Positions 25,172-34,450 of a stretch of 64,000 nucleotides of DNA are shown here, piece after piece; the first letter of the stretch is position 1; each line of letters starts with the position of its first letter. This stretch comes from Haladaptatus litoreus (GTDB lineage Archaea; Halobacteriota; Halobacteria; Halobacteriales; Haladaptataceae), in NCBI RefSeq assembly GCF_900156425.1, contig NZ_FTNO01000001.1, positions 930,001 through 994,000 of the forward strand, written 5' to 3'. A program made the position numbers and the translations under genes. The notes under the pieces were generated by a model. That model was not told the origin of the DNA and made no database searches. It saw only the letters and a list, made by a program, of their open reading frames with translations.

Positions 25172-26662
25172 ATGACACTCTCCGTAAGCAACACGCTCTC
25201 GGGTGAGCGAGAACCGTTCGAACCGGGCGACCCCGATTCGGTTCTCCTCTACTACTGCGGACTGACCGTCTCCGACTACGCGCACCTCGGCCACGCGCGC
25301 GGATGGATACACACCGACGTGATGCACCGTTGGTTGGAACACCTCGGTTACGACGTGCGCCACGTCGAGAACTTCACCGACGTAAACGAGAAAATCACGG
25401 CGCGAGCGGGCGAAGACGACCTCGGCGACGAGGAGGCCGAAGTCGCACAGACCTTCATGACGGAAGTCATCCGCGACATGCGCGACCTGAATCTGAAGCG
25501 CGCGGACGTGTACCCCCGTGTCAGCGAACACGTTCCGGAAATCGTAGACCTCATCGAGACGCTGGTCGAGAAGGGTTACGCCTACGAATCAAACGGGTCG
25601 GTCTACTTCGACGTGACCACGTTCGAGGAGTACGGCAAACTCTCGAACCAGAAAGTCGAGGAGATGGAAGCACAGGGCGACGATTCCGACGAACAGGGCG
25701 AGAAACGAAATCACGCCGACTTCGCGCTCTGGAAGGCGGACGGGGTAAGCGAAGGCTCCATCAAGGAACACCGAAAATCGGATACGGAGTATTCGGTTTC
25801 CCATCCCTCCGGCCAGACGTGGGACTCGCCGTGGGGCGAGGGGCGACCCGGCTGGCACATCGAATGTTCCGCCATGAGCATGAAACATCTCGGGGAAACC
25901 ATCGACATCCACGTCGGCGGCCAAGACCTCGTCTTCCCGCACCACGAAAACGAGGTAGCCCAGAGCGAGGCCGCGACCGGCCACCAGTTCGCCCGCTACT
26001 GGCTTCACGTCCGACTGCTGGAAACAGACGGCGAGAAGATGAGTTCGAGCCTCGGGAACTACTCCACGGTTCGCGGCGCGATGGCAGAAATCGGTCCGAA
26101 CGCGGTGCGGATGTTCCTGCTGTCTACTTCCTACTCGAATCGCCAGACGATCAACGACGAAACCGTGAGCGAGGCAGTTGACCGCTGGGAACGACTTTCC
26201 GGGGGCTACGGCCGCGCGGTGGAGGCGCTCGACAGTCCGAATGCCCGGACGAAAGTCGAAGACGACGAACTCCGTGAGGAAGTCGAAACGACCCGCACCG
26301 AGTTCGAATCCGCGATGAACGACGACTTCAACACGCGCAGAGCACTGGCGGCCCTACTCGACCTCGTCACCGCAGTAAACCGTCACGTCGATGAACACGA
26401 CGAGTACGACTACGACGGCCTCAAGCAGGCCGTCGAAACGTTCGAGGAACTGGGCGGCGAGGTTCTCGGGTTCGCGTTCGGAGGAGAAACCGGCGGCGAC
26501 GTGCGACTCGCCGAGGACATCGTGGAACTCGTCCTCGATCTGCGCGAACAAGAACGCGAAGCGGGCAACTACGAGCGTGCTGACGCCCTACGAGACGAAC
26601 TACAGGAACTCGGCGTCGAGGTGCAGGACACCGATTCGGGAGCGTCGTTTACGCTTCCCTAA
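25172..26662 (+). CDS. cysS: Cysteinyl-tRNA synthetase
   Basis: Class I aminoacyl-tRNA synthetase charging tRNA-Cys. The 496-residue enzyme shows [19 protein letters not shown] (zinc cysteine and HIGH-type signature HLGH), [11 protein letters not shown], the zinc-ligand segment [13 protein letters not shown], and the KMSKS-type motif EKMSSSLGN. The C-terminal 100 residues form the DALR anticodon-binding region. ATG 25172 is chosen; it lies about 30 nt after TTTAAAA, a leaderless arrangement. Residues 170-180 carry an acidic insertion ([12 protein letters not shown]) typical of halophilic versions. Confidence 0.96.
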   Translation: MTLSVSNTLSGEREPFEPGDPDSVLLYYCGLTVSDYAHLGHARGWIHTDVMHRWLEHLGYDVRHVENFTDVNEKITARAGEDDLGDEEAEVAQTFMTEVIRDMRDLNLKRADVYPRVSEHVPEIVDLIETLVEKGYAYESNGSVYFDVTTFEEYGKLSNQKVEEMEAQGDDSDEQGEKRNHADFALWKADGVSEGSIKEHRKSDTEYSVSHPSGQTWDSPWGEGRPGWHIECSAMSMKHLGETIDIHVGGQDLVFPHHENEVAQSEAATGHQFARYWLHVRLLETDGEKMSSSLGNYSTVRGAMAEIGPNAVRMFLLSTSYSNRQTINDETVSEAVDRWERLSGGYGRAVEALDSPNARTKVEDDELREEVETTRTEFESAMNDDFNTRRALAALLDLVTAVNRHVDEHDEYDYDGLKQAVETFEELGGEVLGFAFGGETGGDVRLAEDIVELVLDLREQEREAGNYERADALRDELQELGVEVQDTDSGASFTLP

Positions 26663-26715
26663 CAGTTCCGACAGTCGTCGGATTTATACCAACTGGTTGT
26701 GTACCTGTTTTCGAT

Positions 26716-27354
26716 ATGGCACGTAAATTACTGGCTGGCGCGCTCGTGGCAGTTCTCGTATTGACGAGCGGCTGTCTCGGATTTATTCTCGGGGATACGC
26801 TATCGTATAGCGCCAACAAGGCAACTGTCGGCGACAACGCGCTTTCGGAGGCGAGTTACGACAAAGCGAACGAAAAACAACTGAACACGGAGCGGTCGTT
26901 CGAAGTCGCCGGAGAAAGCCGCGACGTTGAAGTGACACATTGGGTTACCCAGTACGAGAAATCCGTCGGGATTTCCGGCGTTGCGGAGGGGACGGTCGCG
27001 ACGTTCACCGTGCTTAGCAGTCCACGATTCGAACTTGCGGGCGAGTCGGTCAATCCACTGGCTCGCTACAACAACAGACAGTTGGTTCAGAAGTTCGTTT
27101 CGGGCTACGGCAACGTCAAGAATATTCAGGAAACCGATACGAGGAACGTGACCATGCTCGGTTCCGAAACGGAAGTTTCGACGTTCACCGGGACAGCGCA
27201 GTCGAACGGCGCGAGCGTCGAGGTGAACATCCACGTCACCAAAGTCGAACACGGTGACGACATTGTCGTCGCAATGGCCGTCCATCCGAAGCAGTTGGAC
27301 GAATCCGAGAACGTCTCCCGACTCATCGAAGGCGTCGAACACGAAGGAGAGTAG
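26716..27354 (+). CDS. Secreted lipoprotein, DUF6517-like
   Basis: 212 residues with a lipoprotein signal: MARKLLAGALVAVLVLTSGCLG, lipobox LTSGC with lipidated cysteine at residue 20. The mature part is a mixed alpha/beta domain (FEVAGESRDVEVTHWVTQYEKS...STFTGTAQSNGASVEVNIHVTKVEHGDDIVVAMAVHP) of the type called DUF6517 in haloarchaea. It would face outside, anchored by its lipid. No binding or catalytic residues stand out. It is followed by a tiny membrane protein and corA on the same strand. Confidence 0.85.
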   Translation: MARKLLAGALVAVLVLTSGCLGFILGDTLSYSANKATVGDNALSEASYDKANEKQLNTERSFEVAGESRDVEVTHWVTQYEKSVGISGVAEGTVATFTVLSSPRFELAGESVNPLARYNNRQLVQKFVSGYGNVKNIQETDTRNVTMLGSETEVSTFTGTAQSNGASVEVNIHVTKVEHGDDIVVAMAVHPKQLDESENVSRLIEGVEHEGE

Positions 27355-27403
27355 CCGACTTCGCCGGGCAACACTTTTTCCTCTTGCTGTCGCTACGACG
27401 GCT

Positions 27404-27574
27404 ATGAATCGTTCTCTCGTCGCCGGAATCGCATTCACGGTTCTCGGGCTGGCGGGCTATCTGGTCGGATTAGTTGCGCCGTATCCGGGGCGGGCGTTTT
27501 CGATTACCGGCGTCATGGTCGGTATCACGTTTCTCGCCATCGGCAACGCGACACAACCGGGTGAGCCGGAGTGA
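27404..27574 (+). CDS. Tiny double-spanning membrane protein upstream of corA
   Basis: 56 residues, two hydrophobic helices (LVAGIAFTVLGLAGYLVGLVA and AFSITGVMVGITFLAIGNA) joined by PYPGR, with a short polar tail. The GTG start of corA overlaps its stop codon by 4 nt (GTGA), so the two are translated together. That coupling suggests a role beside the magnesium channel or simply membrane co-expression; no homologue is recognised. Confidence 0.65.
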   Translation: MNRSLVAGIAFTVLGLAGYLVGLVAPYPGRAFSITGVMVGITFLAIGNATQPGEPE

Positions 27575-28548
27575 CCGTTTCAGCACTCGCGTTTGCAGAC
27601 AGCACCGTCGAAACGTTCGACGATATTCGAACCGCCCGCGACAAACCGGGCGCGGTGTGGGTGCGAGCGAGCGATGCCACCGCCGCCGAACTCGAACACG
27701 TCGCAGACGTATTCGACATCCATCACCTTTCCGTCGAGGATATTCGAAACGACGTGCGACCGAAAGCCGAGATGTTCGACGACTACACGTTCGTTCTGCT
27801 CAAAACTGCGACACTCGTCCCCGAAGACACGACGTTTCGAGAAGAAATCGACATCGAATCAGTCGGTCTGTTCATCGGCGAAGATTGGCTCGTGAGTCTC
27901 TCGGAACACGATATCGACGCAGTTGGGCGCATCTGGCAGGCCGCACTCGACGGCGACCAGCGAATCCTCCGCGGCCCGGATTTTATCGTCTATCGAATCT
28001 GTGACGGTTTAGTAGACGGCTTTTTCGACGTTCTCGACCAAATCGAAGCACAAATCGAAACCGTGGAGGACGCCGTCATCACGGATACGAGTATCGAGAC
28101 ATTGGAGTCGATAAACAATCTTCGGCGGGAATTGCTCTCCTTTCGAAAACTCGTCTGGCCCACCCGCGAAGCAGTGGCCACTCTCGCCCGCGGCGACCCG
28201 GAGGAGGTGCGACCGGAGACGGAGAAATACTTCCGCGACGTGTACGACCATCTGTTTCAACTCGTGGATTTGACCGAGACGTATCGGGAGTTGGCTAGCG
28301 GCGCGCGCGACATCTATCTCAACTCGCTCTCCGTCTCGACCAACGAGGTGATGAAAAAGCTCACCGTGGTTGCCACCATCGTCCTACCCCTCACCTTCGT
28401 CGTCGGACTGTACGGCATGAACTTCAGGAACAGTCCGTACAACATCCCCGAGTTCGGGTGGACGTATGGCTACCCCGCCGTGATGGTCGGTATGCTGTCG
28501 GTGACCCTGATTTTGCTGGTCTACTTTCGGAAGATGGAGTGGCTGTAG
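27571..28548 (+). CDS. corA: CorA-type magnesium/divalent cation channel
   Basis: Pentameric inner-membrane channel for Mg2+ (possibly Co2+ or Zn2+). The 325-residue protein has the cytoplasmic funnel domain (about 1-255, with HHLSVEDIRNDVRPKAEMFDDYTFV), and two C-terminal helices flanking the signature YGMNF (residues about 288-292), the selectivity filter. The second helix ends in KMEWL. GTG is the start, overlapping the preceding small gene. The acidic domain surface is normal for a haloarchaeon. Whether it imports Mg2+ or exports another ion cannot be read from the sequence. Confidence 0.93.
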   Translation: MTVSALAFADSTVETFDDIRTARDKPGAVWVRASDATAAELEHVADVFDIHHLSVEDIRNDVRPKAEMFDDYTFVLLKTATLVPEDTTFREEIDIESVGLFIGEDWLVSLSEHDIDAVGRIWQAALDGDQRILRGPDFIVYRICDGLVDGFFDVLDQIEAQIETVEDAVITDTSIETLESINNLRRELLSFRKLVWPTREAVATLARGDPEEVRPETEKYFRDVYDHLFQLVDLTETYRELASGARDIYLNSLSVSTNEVMKKLTVVATIVLPLTFVVGLYGMNFRNSPYNIPEFGWTYGYPAVMVGMLSVTLILLVYFRKMEWL

Positions 28549-28673
28549 CGAAAACGGGGGGAGACAGAACCGGATAAGAATACGGCAGGGAGTCGTTTTT
28601 ACGGACAGAGAAGGGTGAAACACCTCTTTTACCCTCCCCAATACGTTTGTCGGTAGAATAACCAATATCCAGT

Positions 28674-29642
28674 ATGATAGCACGGAAACAACTGCTCGCC
28701 CTCTCGCTGGTCGTCCTCGTCGCTCTCGCCGGGTGTGCCGGAACAGGTGGAAACGATTCCGATGCCTCGAATGGCACACCGAATGCCGGAAACGGAGGCA
28801 GTGCGAACACTCAGTCGGCGGATTCCGCGACGACTGGGGGACAGGAGCGAAACGCGCTCGCGGTTCAACAACGGGCGCTCATCCGGACGGGGAACCTAAC
28901 GCTCGAAGTCGAGAACTTCGAGGAGGCGAACGCAAACGTCACCCGATTGGCCCGTGAGCAGGGCGGTTTCGTCAGCGATTCGAGCGAGCGCGTCCATCGC
29001 AACGGAAACCGAACGTGGACGACCGGAAAAATCGTCTTTCGAGTTCCGGCGGAGAACTTTTCGATGTTCTTCGAGCAGGCAAAACGAATTGGCGAGGTTG
29101 AGAAATCGAACACCGGAGCGAAGGACGTGACCGACCAACTGGTCGATGTCGAAGCGCGACTGACGAACCTTCGGTCACAGCGCGAGCAACTTCGCGGACT
29201 TTACAAAAACGCCAGCGATACGGAGGCCGTGTTGTCGGTGCAGAAGCGACTCTCGGACGTGCAGGGCGAAATCGAGCGATTGGAAGCGAAACAGCAGTCA
29301 CTCGAAGACCGAGTCGCCTACTCTACGGTTACGGTTCGGATGCAGGAACCACGGCCCGACGCGGAGACGAAGACGCCGGAGCAGCAATCGTGGCACGAGA
29401 CGGGTGTGGTGGCCGCATTCCTCGATTCGGTTGACGGGGCATTCGTCATGCTTCGGGCAATCGTCGTCGGCACGGCGTATCTGCTCCCGTATCTCGTCGT
29501 CCTCGGCGCGCCGGTCGCTGGCATCTTCGTCTGGCGACGAAACGGGAACGCGCAAACGCCAGCCAACCAGAGTGAACCGGTCGAAACCAAAAGTGCGGGC
29601 GAAACAGTCGAAGACGACGAGAGCGACGAAAGCAACGAATAG
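28674..29642 (+). CDS. DUF4349 lipoprotein
   Basis: 322 residues. Lipoprotein signal MIARKQLLALSLVVLVALAGC with lipobox ALAGC; a Gly/Asn/Ser linker follows; then the DUF4349 domain (about 65-245) with LIRTGNLTLEVENFEEANANVTRLA, GGFVSDSSE, KIVFRVPAENF and a coiled coil (LVDVEARLTNLRSQREQLRGLY...EIERLEAKQQSLEDRVAYSTVTVRM). A transmembrane helix (about 272-292) and acidic cytoplasmic tail end it, so it is held in the membrane at both ends. Function of DUF4349 proteins is unknown; several sequons suggest glycosylation. Confidence 0.9.
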   Translation: MIARKQLLALSLVVLVALAGCAGTGGNDSDASNGTPNAGNGGSANTQSADSATTGGQERNALAVQQRALIRTGNLTLEVENFEEANANVTRLAREQGGFVSDSSERVHRNGNRTWTTGKIVFRVPAENFSMFFEQAKRIGEVEKSNTGAKDVTDQLVDVEARLTNLRSQREQLRGLYKNASDTEAVLSVQKRLSDVQGEIERLEAKQQSLEDRVAYSTVTVRMQEPRPDAETKTPEQQSWHETGVVAAFLDSVDGAFVMLRAIVVGTAYLLPYLVVLGAPVAGIFVWRRNGNAQTPANQSEPVETKSAGETVEDDESDESNE

Positions 29643-29737
29643 CAGAAATTTTTGTCTGTTTCAAATTCGGCTCACTGGTATTACTCGAACGGAGTCGAAA
29701 CGAGAAGGCAGAAAGAAAACGGTCGCGTAAACTCGCC

Positions 29738-30172
29738 TTAGACGAGGGAGTTCCAGAGCGGTTCGATGAGGAAGAAGACGCTCTGGTAGGCCGCGTAGAG
29801 GAAGACAACGAACGATGCGGTAAGCGCCGCCTTCGGTTTGTCCAATGGGACGCCGCGTCGCATTTCGACGGAGCGCGCTTCGACTTCGAAGAAGTCGGTG
29901 ATGAACAGTCCCAGCACGAGCATCGAGAGAACTATCCCGCCGTGGTGGTGGAGCGTCAGGTAGTAGAACGACACGAGGACGAGGAGGACGTTCGAGAGTT
30001 CGTGCGGAACCCAGCGGTCGATCGTCTCGCGGTCGTCATCTCGCGCTTGCTTCCTGTAGTTTCGGAACGCGAGCAGCCGAGTCACCATGTTGACTAATAC
30101 GAGTCCGAGGACGAGGAACTCAATGACAGGTTCGAGCACATCGATTGGCCCGAGCAACGATAGCGCTTGCAT
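29738..30172 (-). CDS. Haloarchaeal four-helix membrane protein
   Basis: 144 residues, about four transmembrane helices. Notable are a charged cytoplasmic loop FRNYRKQARDDDRETIDRWVPHEL, SFYYLTLHHHGGIVLSML with three consecutive histidines, and TDFFEVEARSVEMRRGVPLDKPKAAL. It resembles proteins named DUF7313 in haloarchaea (from memory). The histidines in or near a helix might bind a metal. It converges with the DUF4349 gene and is downstream of the NAD-kinase-like gene on the same strand. Confidence 0.75.
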   Translation of the reverse strand: MQALSLLGPIDVLEPVIEFLVLGLVLVNMVTRLLAFRNYRKQARDDDRETIDRWVPHELSNVLLVLVSFYYLTLHHHGGIVLSMLVLGLFITDFFEVEARSVEMRRGVPLDKPKAALTASFVVFLYAAYQSVFFLIEPLWNSLV

Positions 30173-30225
30173 GTTCGAAACTCAGTAGGACAGCGTATTA
30201 TATTCTTTCCAATTCGCTCGCCAAC

Positions 30226-30969
30226 TCACGGCTCGAAGAAACTCCGTTCGGATGACACGGCCGGAACGGAAAGCATCCCGTCGAACGCCAGTTCGACGGG
30301 TTCGTGTGGTTCGACGGGGCACACCTCGCGGTCGTCGGCGAGCAGCACCACCGCGTCCTCGTCGCGTTCGACTGAAAGGGTGACCGGCCCACGAAGCACC
30401 CAGTTATCGACGTGGATGGCGAACGGCGCGACCGGGACGACGGAAACGACCCCAGAACCGGGCTGGACGACTGGGCCGCCAGCATCGCGCGCATAGCCTC
30501 GGCTTCCGGCGGGCGTGGCCGTGACAACTGCGTCGGCCCGAAATTGGGCGACCGATTCGCCGTTCGCTTTCACCGCATATTCGGAGATTCGCGCGGGTTC
30601 GCTCGTCACGAGGGTTGCATCGAACAGCGCGTTCGCAACGTGGTCGCCATCGACCGACGCCGACAGCAGGGGCCGCTCCGTCGTCGTCCAGTCGCCAGAA
30701 AGCAGGGTTTCGACGGCAGATTCGACGTTCTCCGCGTGAACGCTTCCCAGTCCTGTTCCAGCATCGACCGGAAGGACGGGAACCGACACGTCAGCATGGA
30801 CGAGGTCGGTGACTGCTGACTCGCCGACAGCGATGACGACTGTCGGGTTTGTACCGAGGACGGTCTGAGCGCTCTCGTCCGTCGTAGTGGTTTCTTCGGA
30901 CAGCGCGTCTTCGATTCGCCCGACGAGCGCGGAGTCCGCGTTTTCGCTCGGTACGACGCCTATCCGCAT
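30226..30969 (-). CDS. NAD-kinase-like protein with degenerate active site
   Basis: 247 residues with the NAD/diacylglycerol kinase fold. The C-terminal substrate region is clear: DAVVTATPAGSRGYARDAGGPVVQPGSGV corresponds to the usual TPTGSTAYSLSAGGPIV. But the essential GGDGT loop is replaced by VVIAVGESAVTDLV, and the NE/D element is not evident, so phosphoryl transfer from ATP may be lost. It is likely a regulatory or sensing paralogue, or a much altered kinase; a true NAD kinase is expected elsewhere in the genome. Start ATG 30969 gives MRIGVVPSENADSAL. Confidence 0.75.
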   Translation of the reverse strand: MRIGVVPSENADSALVGRIEDALSEETTTTDESAQTVLGTNPTVVIAVGESAVTDLVHADVSVPVLPVDAGTGLGSVHAENVESAVETLLSGDWTTTERPLLSASVDGDHVANALFDATLVTSEPARISEYAVKANGESVAQFRADAVVTATPAGSRGYARDAGGPVVQPGSGVVSVVPVAPFAIHVDNWVLRGPVTLSVERDEDAVVLLADDREVCPVEPHEPVELAFDGMLSVPAVSSERSFFEP

Positions 30970-31093
30970 CGGAGTCCCTCCCTGCGGTTGTCACCTGTTT
31001 CGGTCATTACCTGAACAGTCTCGGTCTGTCTTGAAAAGGATACCGCGCTGGTCGTTGGGATCCACCGTGACGCGGTGCGTTCTCGGGGCGGCG

Positions 31094-32404
31094 TTACTCG
31101 TCGTACGGCCAGTCGCCGATGATTTTCATGCCCGCGGCTTGGTCTTCGGCCTCCAGTGCGTCCGCGATTTCTTCGGGGTCTTTGTTGCTGACTTCGAACT
31201 CGTCGCTCGCGAGGTGTACCGTGAGTTCAGTGAGCAGGATCGCCTGTTCGCGGAGGTCACGGACTTCGACTTTGTCCAGTGTGTCGGCAAACGTGTGCCC
31301 CCAGCCTCTGCCCTCATCGCCAGTTTCGCTCATGACGTGATAGCCCGGGACGCCCCACTGGACGAAGGGCCAGTGGTCGCTGTGTGGCCCTTGCTGTGGA
31401 ATCGTCGTGATGGGATGACCGAACTCGTCCGCGATTTCGTTCGCGGCGTCTCTTAGTTCGTCGAAACCGTGGGTGTAAAACGAGAGGGTTCGCCCGCGGG
31501 CGACACCGTCGTTGTTCACGATTGCTTTGATGCTGTCGTGGTCGGTTTCCTCGGCCATGTGCCCCGACCCGACGAGACCGACTTCCTCGGAACCGAAGGC
31601 GACGAAGTGGACTTTGGTTTCGAGTTCGTCCTCGCGCTCTGCGAGTGCGCGGGCCAACTCGACGACCATGGCGCTCCCGGCACCGTTGTCCATCGCACCC
31701 TCCGCGATATCGTGACCGTCGATATGGCTGCTGACGAGAATCTGTTCGTCCGTGTCCGGCCCGAGTTCCGCGTGGACGTTCTGACTCGTCGCGTCGTGGA
31801 TGTTCGCCTCGACTTCGACGGTTACGTCGTCTCCCTCCCACCGTCGGGCGAGACGCGAACCAACTTCCTTGCTGACGCCAACCGCCGGAATATCGCCGAT
31901 TGGGTCGGCTTCGGTGCCGACGCTTCCGGTCGGTGGTAGACAGCCTTCGACGTGGTTTCGGAAGACGAACGCTGCCGCGCCACCTTCGACCGCGTAGTAG
32001 TACTTTTCGCGGCGGTGGATGAAACGGTCGTAGTAACTCGGAACGTTCGAGGCGACCATCACGACTTTCCCCTCGATGTCGTTCTCCTCGAAATCGGCGG
32101 GCAGTCCGTAGCCGAGGTTGACGAACTCTCCGTCGGCGCCTCCGGACGGACTTCGCGGAAGCGCGATGGCATCCTGCGCCGTGTCTCCGGCGTGAATCGC
32201 ACTGGTTCCGCGCTCCCAGCCCTGAATGTCGTACTCGTCCAGTCGCGCGTTTCGCGCGCCGACCGATTCGAGCGCGTCGCGGGCCGCCTCCGCACCGCGT
32301 CGTTCGCCGTCGCTCCCGGCCATTCGGTCGCCGACATCGACTATCGTTTCGAGGAAATCCCATCCTGCATCGCTCGTGAACGTTCGGCCAATCCACTGTG
32401 ACAT
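31094..32404 (-). CDS. M28 family zinc peptidase
   Basis: 436 residues, aminopeptidase-like. The M28 dinuclear zinc site is complete: SSHIDGHD (H), DNGAGS (D), GSEEVGL (catalytic and ligand glutamates), NNDGV (D) and GHTFADT (H). Residues 90-200 hold a PA (protease-associated) domain with GKVVMVASNVPSYYDRF. There is no signal peptide, so it is probably cytoplasmic, releasing amino acids from peptides. The start MSQWIGRTFTSDAGW is the first ATG. The gap on its downstream side (30970-31093) shows no gene. Confidence 0.92.
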   Translation of the reverse strand: MSQWIGRTFTSDAGWDFLETIVDVGDRMAGSDGERRGAEAARDALESVGARNARLDEYDIQGWERGTSAIHAGDTAQDAIALPRSPSGGADGEFVNLGYGLPADFEENDIEGKVVMVASNVPSYYDRFIHRREKYYYAVEGGAAAFVFRNHVEGCLPPTGSVGTEADPIGDIPAVGVSKEVGSRLARRWEGDDVTVEVEANIHDATSQNVHAELGPDTDEQILVSSHIDGHDIAEGAMDNGAGSAMVVELARALAEREDELETKVHFVAFGSEEVGLVGSGHMAEETDHDSIKAIVNNDGVARGRTLSFYTHGFDELRDAANEIADEFGHPITTIPQQGPHSDHWPFVQWGVPGYHVMSETGDEGRGWGHTFADTLDKVEVRDLREQAILLTELTVHLASDEFEVSNKDPEEIADALEAEDQAAGMKIIGDWPYDE

Positions 32405-32615
32405 ACGCAGACACGTCTCGTGGTTCCAGCGTAAGTGTTTCGAAACGTAACACCTCGATGATTCGTCGGAAATACACCCTCGTTCTCCAACAATCTCGGC
32501 GATTTATAATCAAAGTATTTAAGTCACCTACCGATTGTTTCGGATATTCATCCTGTAGCGATGTTTTATAATGAAAGACGTTGTCTCGCCGATAGACGTT
32601 CGGAGTTACACAAAT

Positions 32616-33677
32616 ATGGCTTCACAAGCACCAGATATGACGCGCGTGGTTGGACTCGATGGCACTGTCGAAGAGGACGTGAACCTCTCGGCATCTGACG
32701 TAGAGAACATGTACCGACTGCAGGTACTCGCACGCACGTTCGACCAGAAAGCCGTCTCACTCCACCGACAGGGGCGCATCGGGACGTATGCACCTCTGCA
32801 AGGACAGGAGGCGGCACAGGTCGGTGCGGCCTACGCCCTCTCTCCCGACGATTACTGTTTCCCGACGTATCGTGACCACGCGATATATCTCACCCGCGGG
32901 CACGCGATGCGGGACATCCTCCTGCATCTCTCGGGTGCGGGGAACTACGTCGACCGCGAAGATGCCGAGGGACTTCGAACCTTCCCGCCGACGATTCCAA
33001 TCGCCACGCAACTGCCTCACGCAGTGGGTGTCGGCATGGCGTCGAACTACAAGGACGACGACTGCGCCGTACTAGCGAGTTTCGGCGACGGGGCCACCAG
33101 CGAAGGGGATTTCCACGAAGCGATGAACTTCGCGGGCGTCTTCGAGACGCCGACCGTATTCTTCTGTCAGAATAATCAGTGGGCGATTTCGGTGCCACGG
33201 GAGCGCCAAACCGCGAGCGCGACCATCGCGCAGAAGGCACAAGCCTACGGGTTCGAGGGCGTCCGCGTGGACGGCAACGACGTGTTCGCGGTGTACCGCG
33301 CGGTGACCGACGCGCTCGAACGAGCGGACGGCGGCGAACCGATACTCATCGAAGCGGTCACGTACCGGCAGGGTGCCCACACCACGACCGACGACCCCAC
33401 GAAATATCGAGACGAAACGGAAGTCGAGGCGTGGGCAAAAAAAGACCCGCTCGACCGAACCCGAGAGTATCTCGAATCCGAACACGACTGGACAGAAGAA
33501 GACGAAGAAGAACTCCGTAAGGAAGCGAAAGAACACGTCGCCGAGGCCGTCAAGGCCGCCGAAGCGCACGAGGGCTACGACACCGACGCCATCTTCGACC
33601 ACGTGTACGCTGGCGAACATCCACGACACGAGCGCCAACGCGCCGCGGTTCCAGAAAACCCGCAAGTCGAACGATAA
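32616..33677 (+). CDS. pdhA: 2-oxoacid dehydrogenase E1 component, alpha subunit
   Basis: ThDP-dependent E1-alpha of a pyruvate or branched-chain 2-oxoacid dehydrogenase complex. 353 residues from this start. Features: VSLHRQGRIGTYAPLQGQEA, FPTYRDHAIYLTRGH, and the ThDP/Mg motif GDGATSEGDFHEAMNFAGVF...NNQWAISVP; the phosphorylation-loop-like YRQGAHTTTDDPTKYR follows. ATG 32571 is also possible (15 codons longer), but a TATA-like TTTATAAT covers it and fits a start at 32616 better. Remarkably, no E1-beta, E2 or E3 gene lies beside it, so its partners must be encoded elsewhere. Which oxoacid it uses is unknown; haloarchaea oxidise pyruvate with ferredoxin enzymes. Confidence 0.88.
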   Translation: MASQAPDMTRVVGLDGTVEEDVNLSASDVENMYRLQVLARTFDQKAVSLHRQGRIGTYAPLQGQEAAQVGAAYALSPDDYCFPTYRDHAIYLTRGHAMRDILLHLSGAGNYVDREDAEGLRTFPPTIPIATQLPHAVGVGMASNYKDDDCAVLASFGDGATSEGDFHEAMNFAGVFETPTVFFCQNNQWAISVPRERQTASATIAQKAQAYGFEGVRVDGNDVFAVYRAVTDALERADGGEPILIEAVTYRQGAHTTTDDPTKYRDETEVEAWAKKDPLDRTREYLESEHDWTEEDEEELRKEAKEHVAEAVKAAEAHEGYDTDAIFDHVYAGEHPRHERQRAAVPENPQVER

Positions 33678-33759
33678 GTGAAATAGGAGAAACGTGGATA
33701 CTCCACAGGGTCGCCAGCACAGTTATGTGTCGGCCTGTGGTACCCCGCACGGGGAAACG

Positions 33760-33996
33760 ATGGAACGCCACGAAACACAGACGGGGGAGTACGGAGCCGA
33801 AACAGAGGAAATCGCGGATATTGCCGAGATGGAAATTACGGAGCCGACGCTGACGTGGCTCGAACTATCACGGCCACAACAGCCGATACCAATCGGTAAA
33901 AACGACCGCGTGCTCGACAGCAAATTCAACGAACAGCACGACGTGTGGGAGGTACTGCTCGTTGCGTTTCCGGAAGAAAAATCGGACGAAGAGTAG
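33760..33996 (+). CDS. Small acidic haloarchaeal protein, function unknown
   Basis: 78 residues: MERHETQTGEYGAETEEIADIAEMEI, then TWLELSRPQQPIPIGKNDRVLDSKF and VWEVLLVAFPEEKSDEE. It is short, acidic, without signal or membrane segment, and looks like one small beta domain with a disordered N-terminus. ATG 33760 is preferred to an open extension of 22 codons. It follows pdhA by about 80 bp and ends two bases before the convergent MTH865 gene. I do not recognise a family. Confidence 0.6.
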   Translation: MERHETQTGEYGAETEEIADIAEMEITEPTLTWLELSRPQQPIPIGKNDRVLDSKFNEQHDVWEVLLVAFPEEKSDEE

Positions 33997-33998
33997 TT

Positions 33999-34253
33999 TT
34001 ACAGCATGTCCTTCTGTTTCAGCCCTTCGATGAGGTCATCGACGAGGGCGTTAACGTCGTCGTACGGGAAGTCCTGCGTGTCGTTCATTTTCGTCGCTAG
34101 TTCCATCGCGGTGAAGCTCGTGTCGCCGGATTCGAAGCGCGTTCCCGGGCCGTTCGGGAGCGCCGGAACGAGGTCCATCGGACTGCTCACTGGATAATCT
34201 GCGCCTTCGAATGCGTCGTGAAACTGCTGTCTAAATTCTGCTTCGTCAGCCAT
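33999..34253 (-). CDS. MTH865 family protein
   Basis: 84 residues with the family pattern: MADEAEFRQQFHDAFEGADYPVSSPMDLVPALPNGPGTRFESGD...FTAMELATKM...DFPYDDVNALVDDLIEGL. This is an EF-hand-like small helical domain of unknown function found in methanogens and haloarchaea. The start at MADEAEF is chosen over an ORF extension of nine codons. Convergent with the preceding small gene. Confidence 0.87.
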   Translation of the reverse strand: MADEAEFRQQFHDAFEGADYPVSSPMDLVPALPNGPGTRFESGDTSFTAMELATKMNDTQDFPYDDVNALVDDLIEGLKQKDML

Positions 34254-34367
34254 GTCAATGCCTGTGTGTGTAATTGGCAAAAACGTTCCGGAACCACGAT
34301 AAACAAGTTGTGTGTTTATTGCGGTGCGTCGGAGTATCTGTGTCTCGATTCCCGATTTGCTGTTTCG

Positions 34368-34415
34368 TCAGTTTACCGGTTTACCAGTTCGTCGGTTGGT
34401 CAGTTCACCGGTTCA
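34368..34415 (+). repeat. Six tandem 8-bp degenerate repeats upstream of the M42 gene
   Basis: TCAGTTTA, CCGGTTTA, CCAGTTCG, TCGGTTGG, TCAGTTCA and CCGGTTCA follow each other without gaps (consensus YCRGTTNN). The array ends 4-5 bp before the TATA box TTTTATAC (34420-34427) of the peptidase gene. It may be a stretched transcription-factor binding element or a slippage-prone microsatellite. Confidence 0.6.
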
Positions 34416-34450
34416 GCGAGTTTTATACTACGATACGCCGCAGGTCAATC

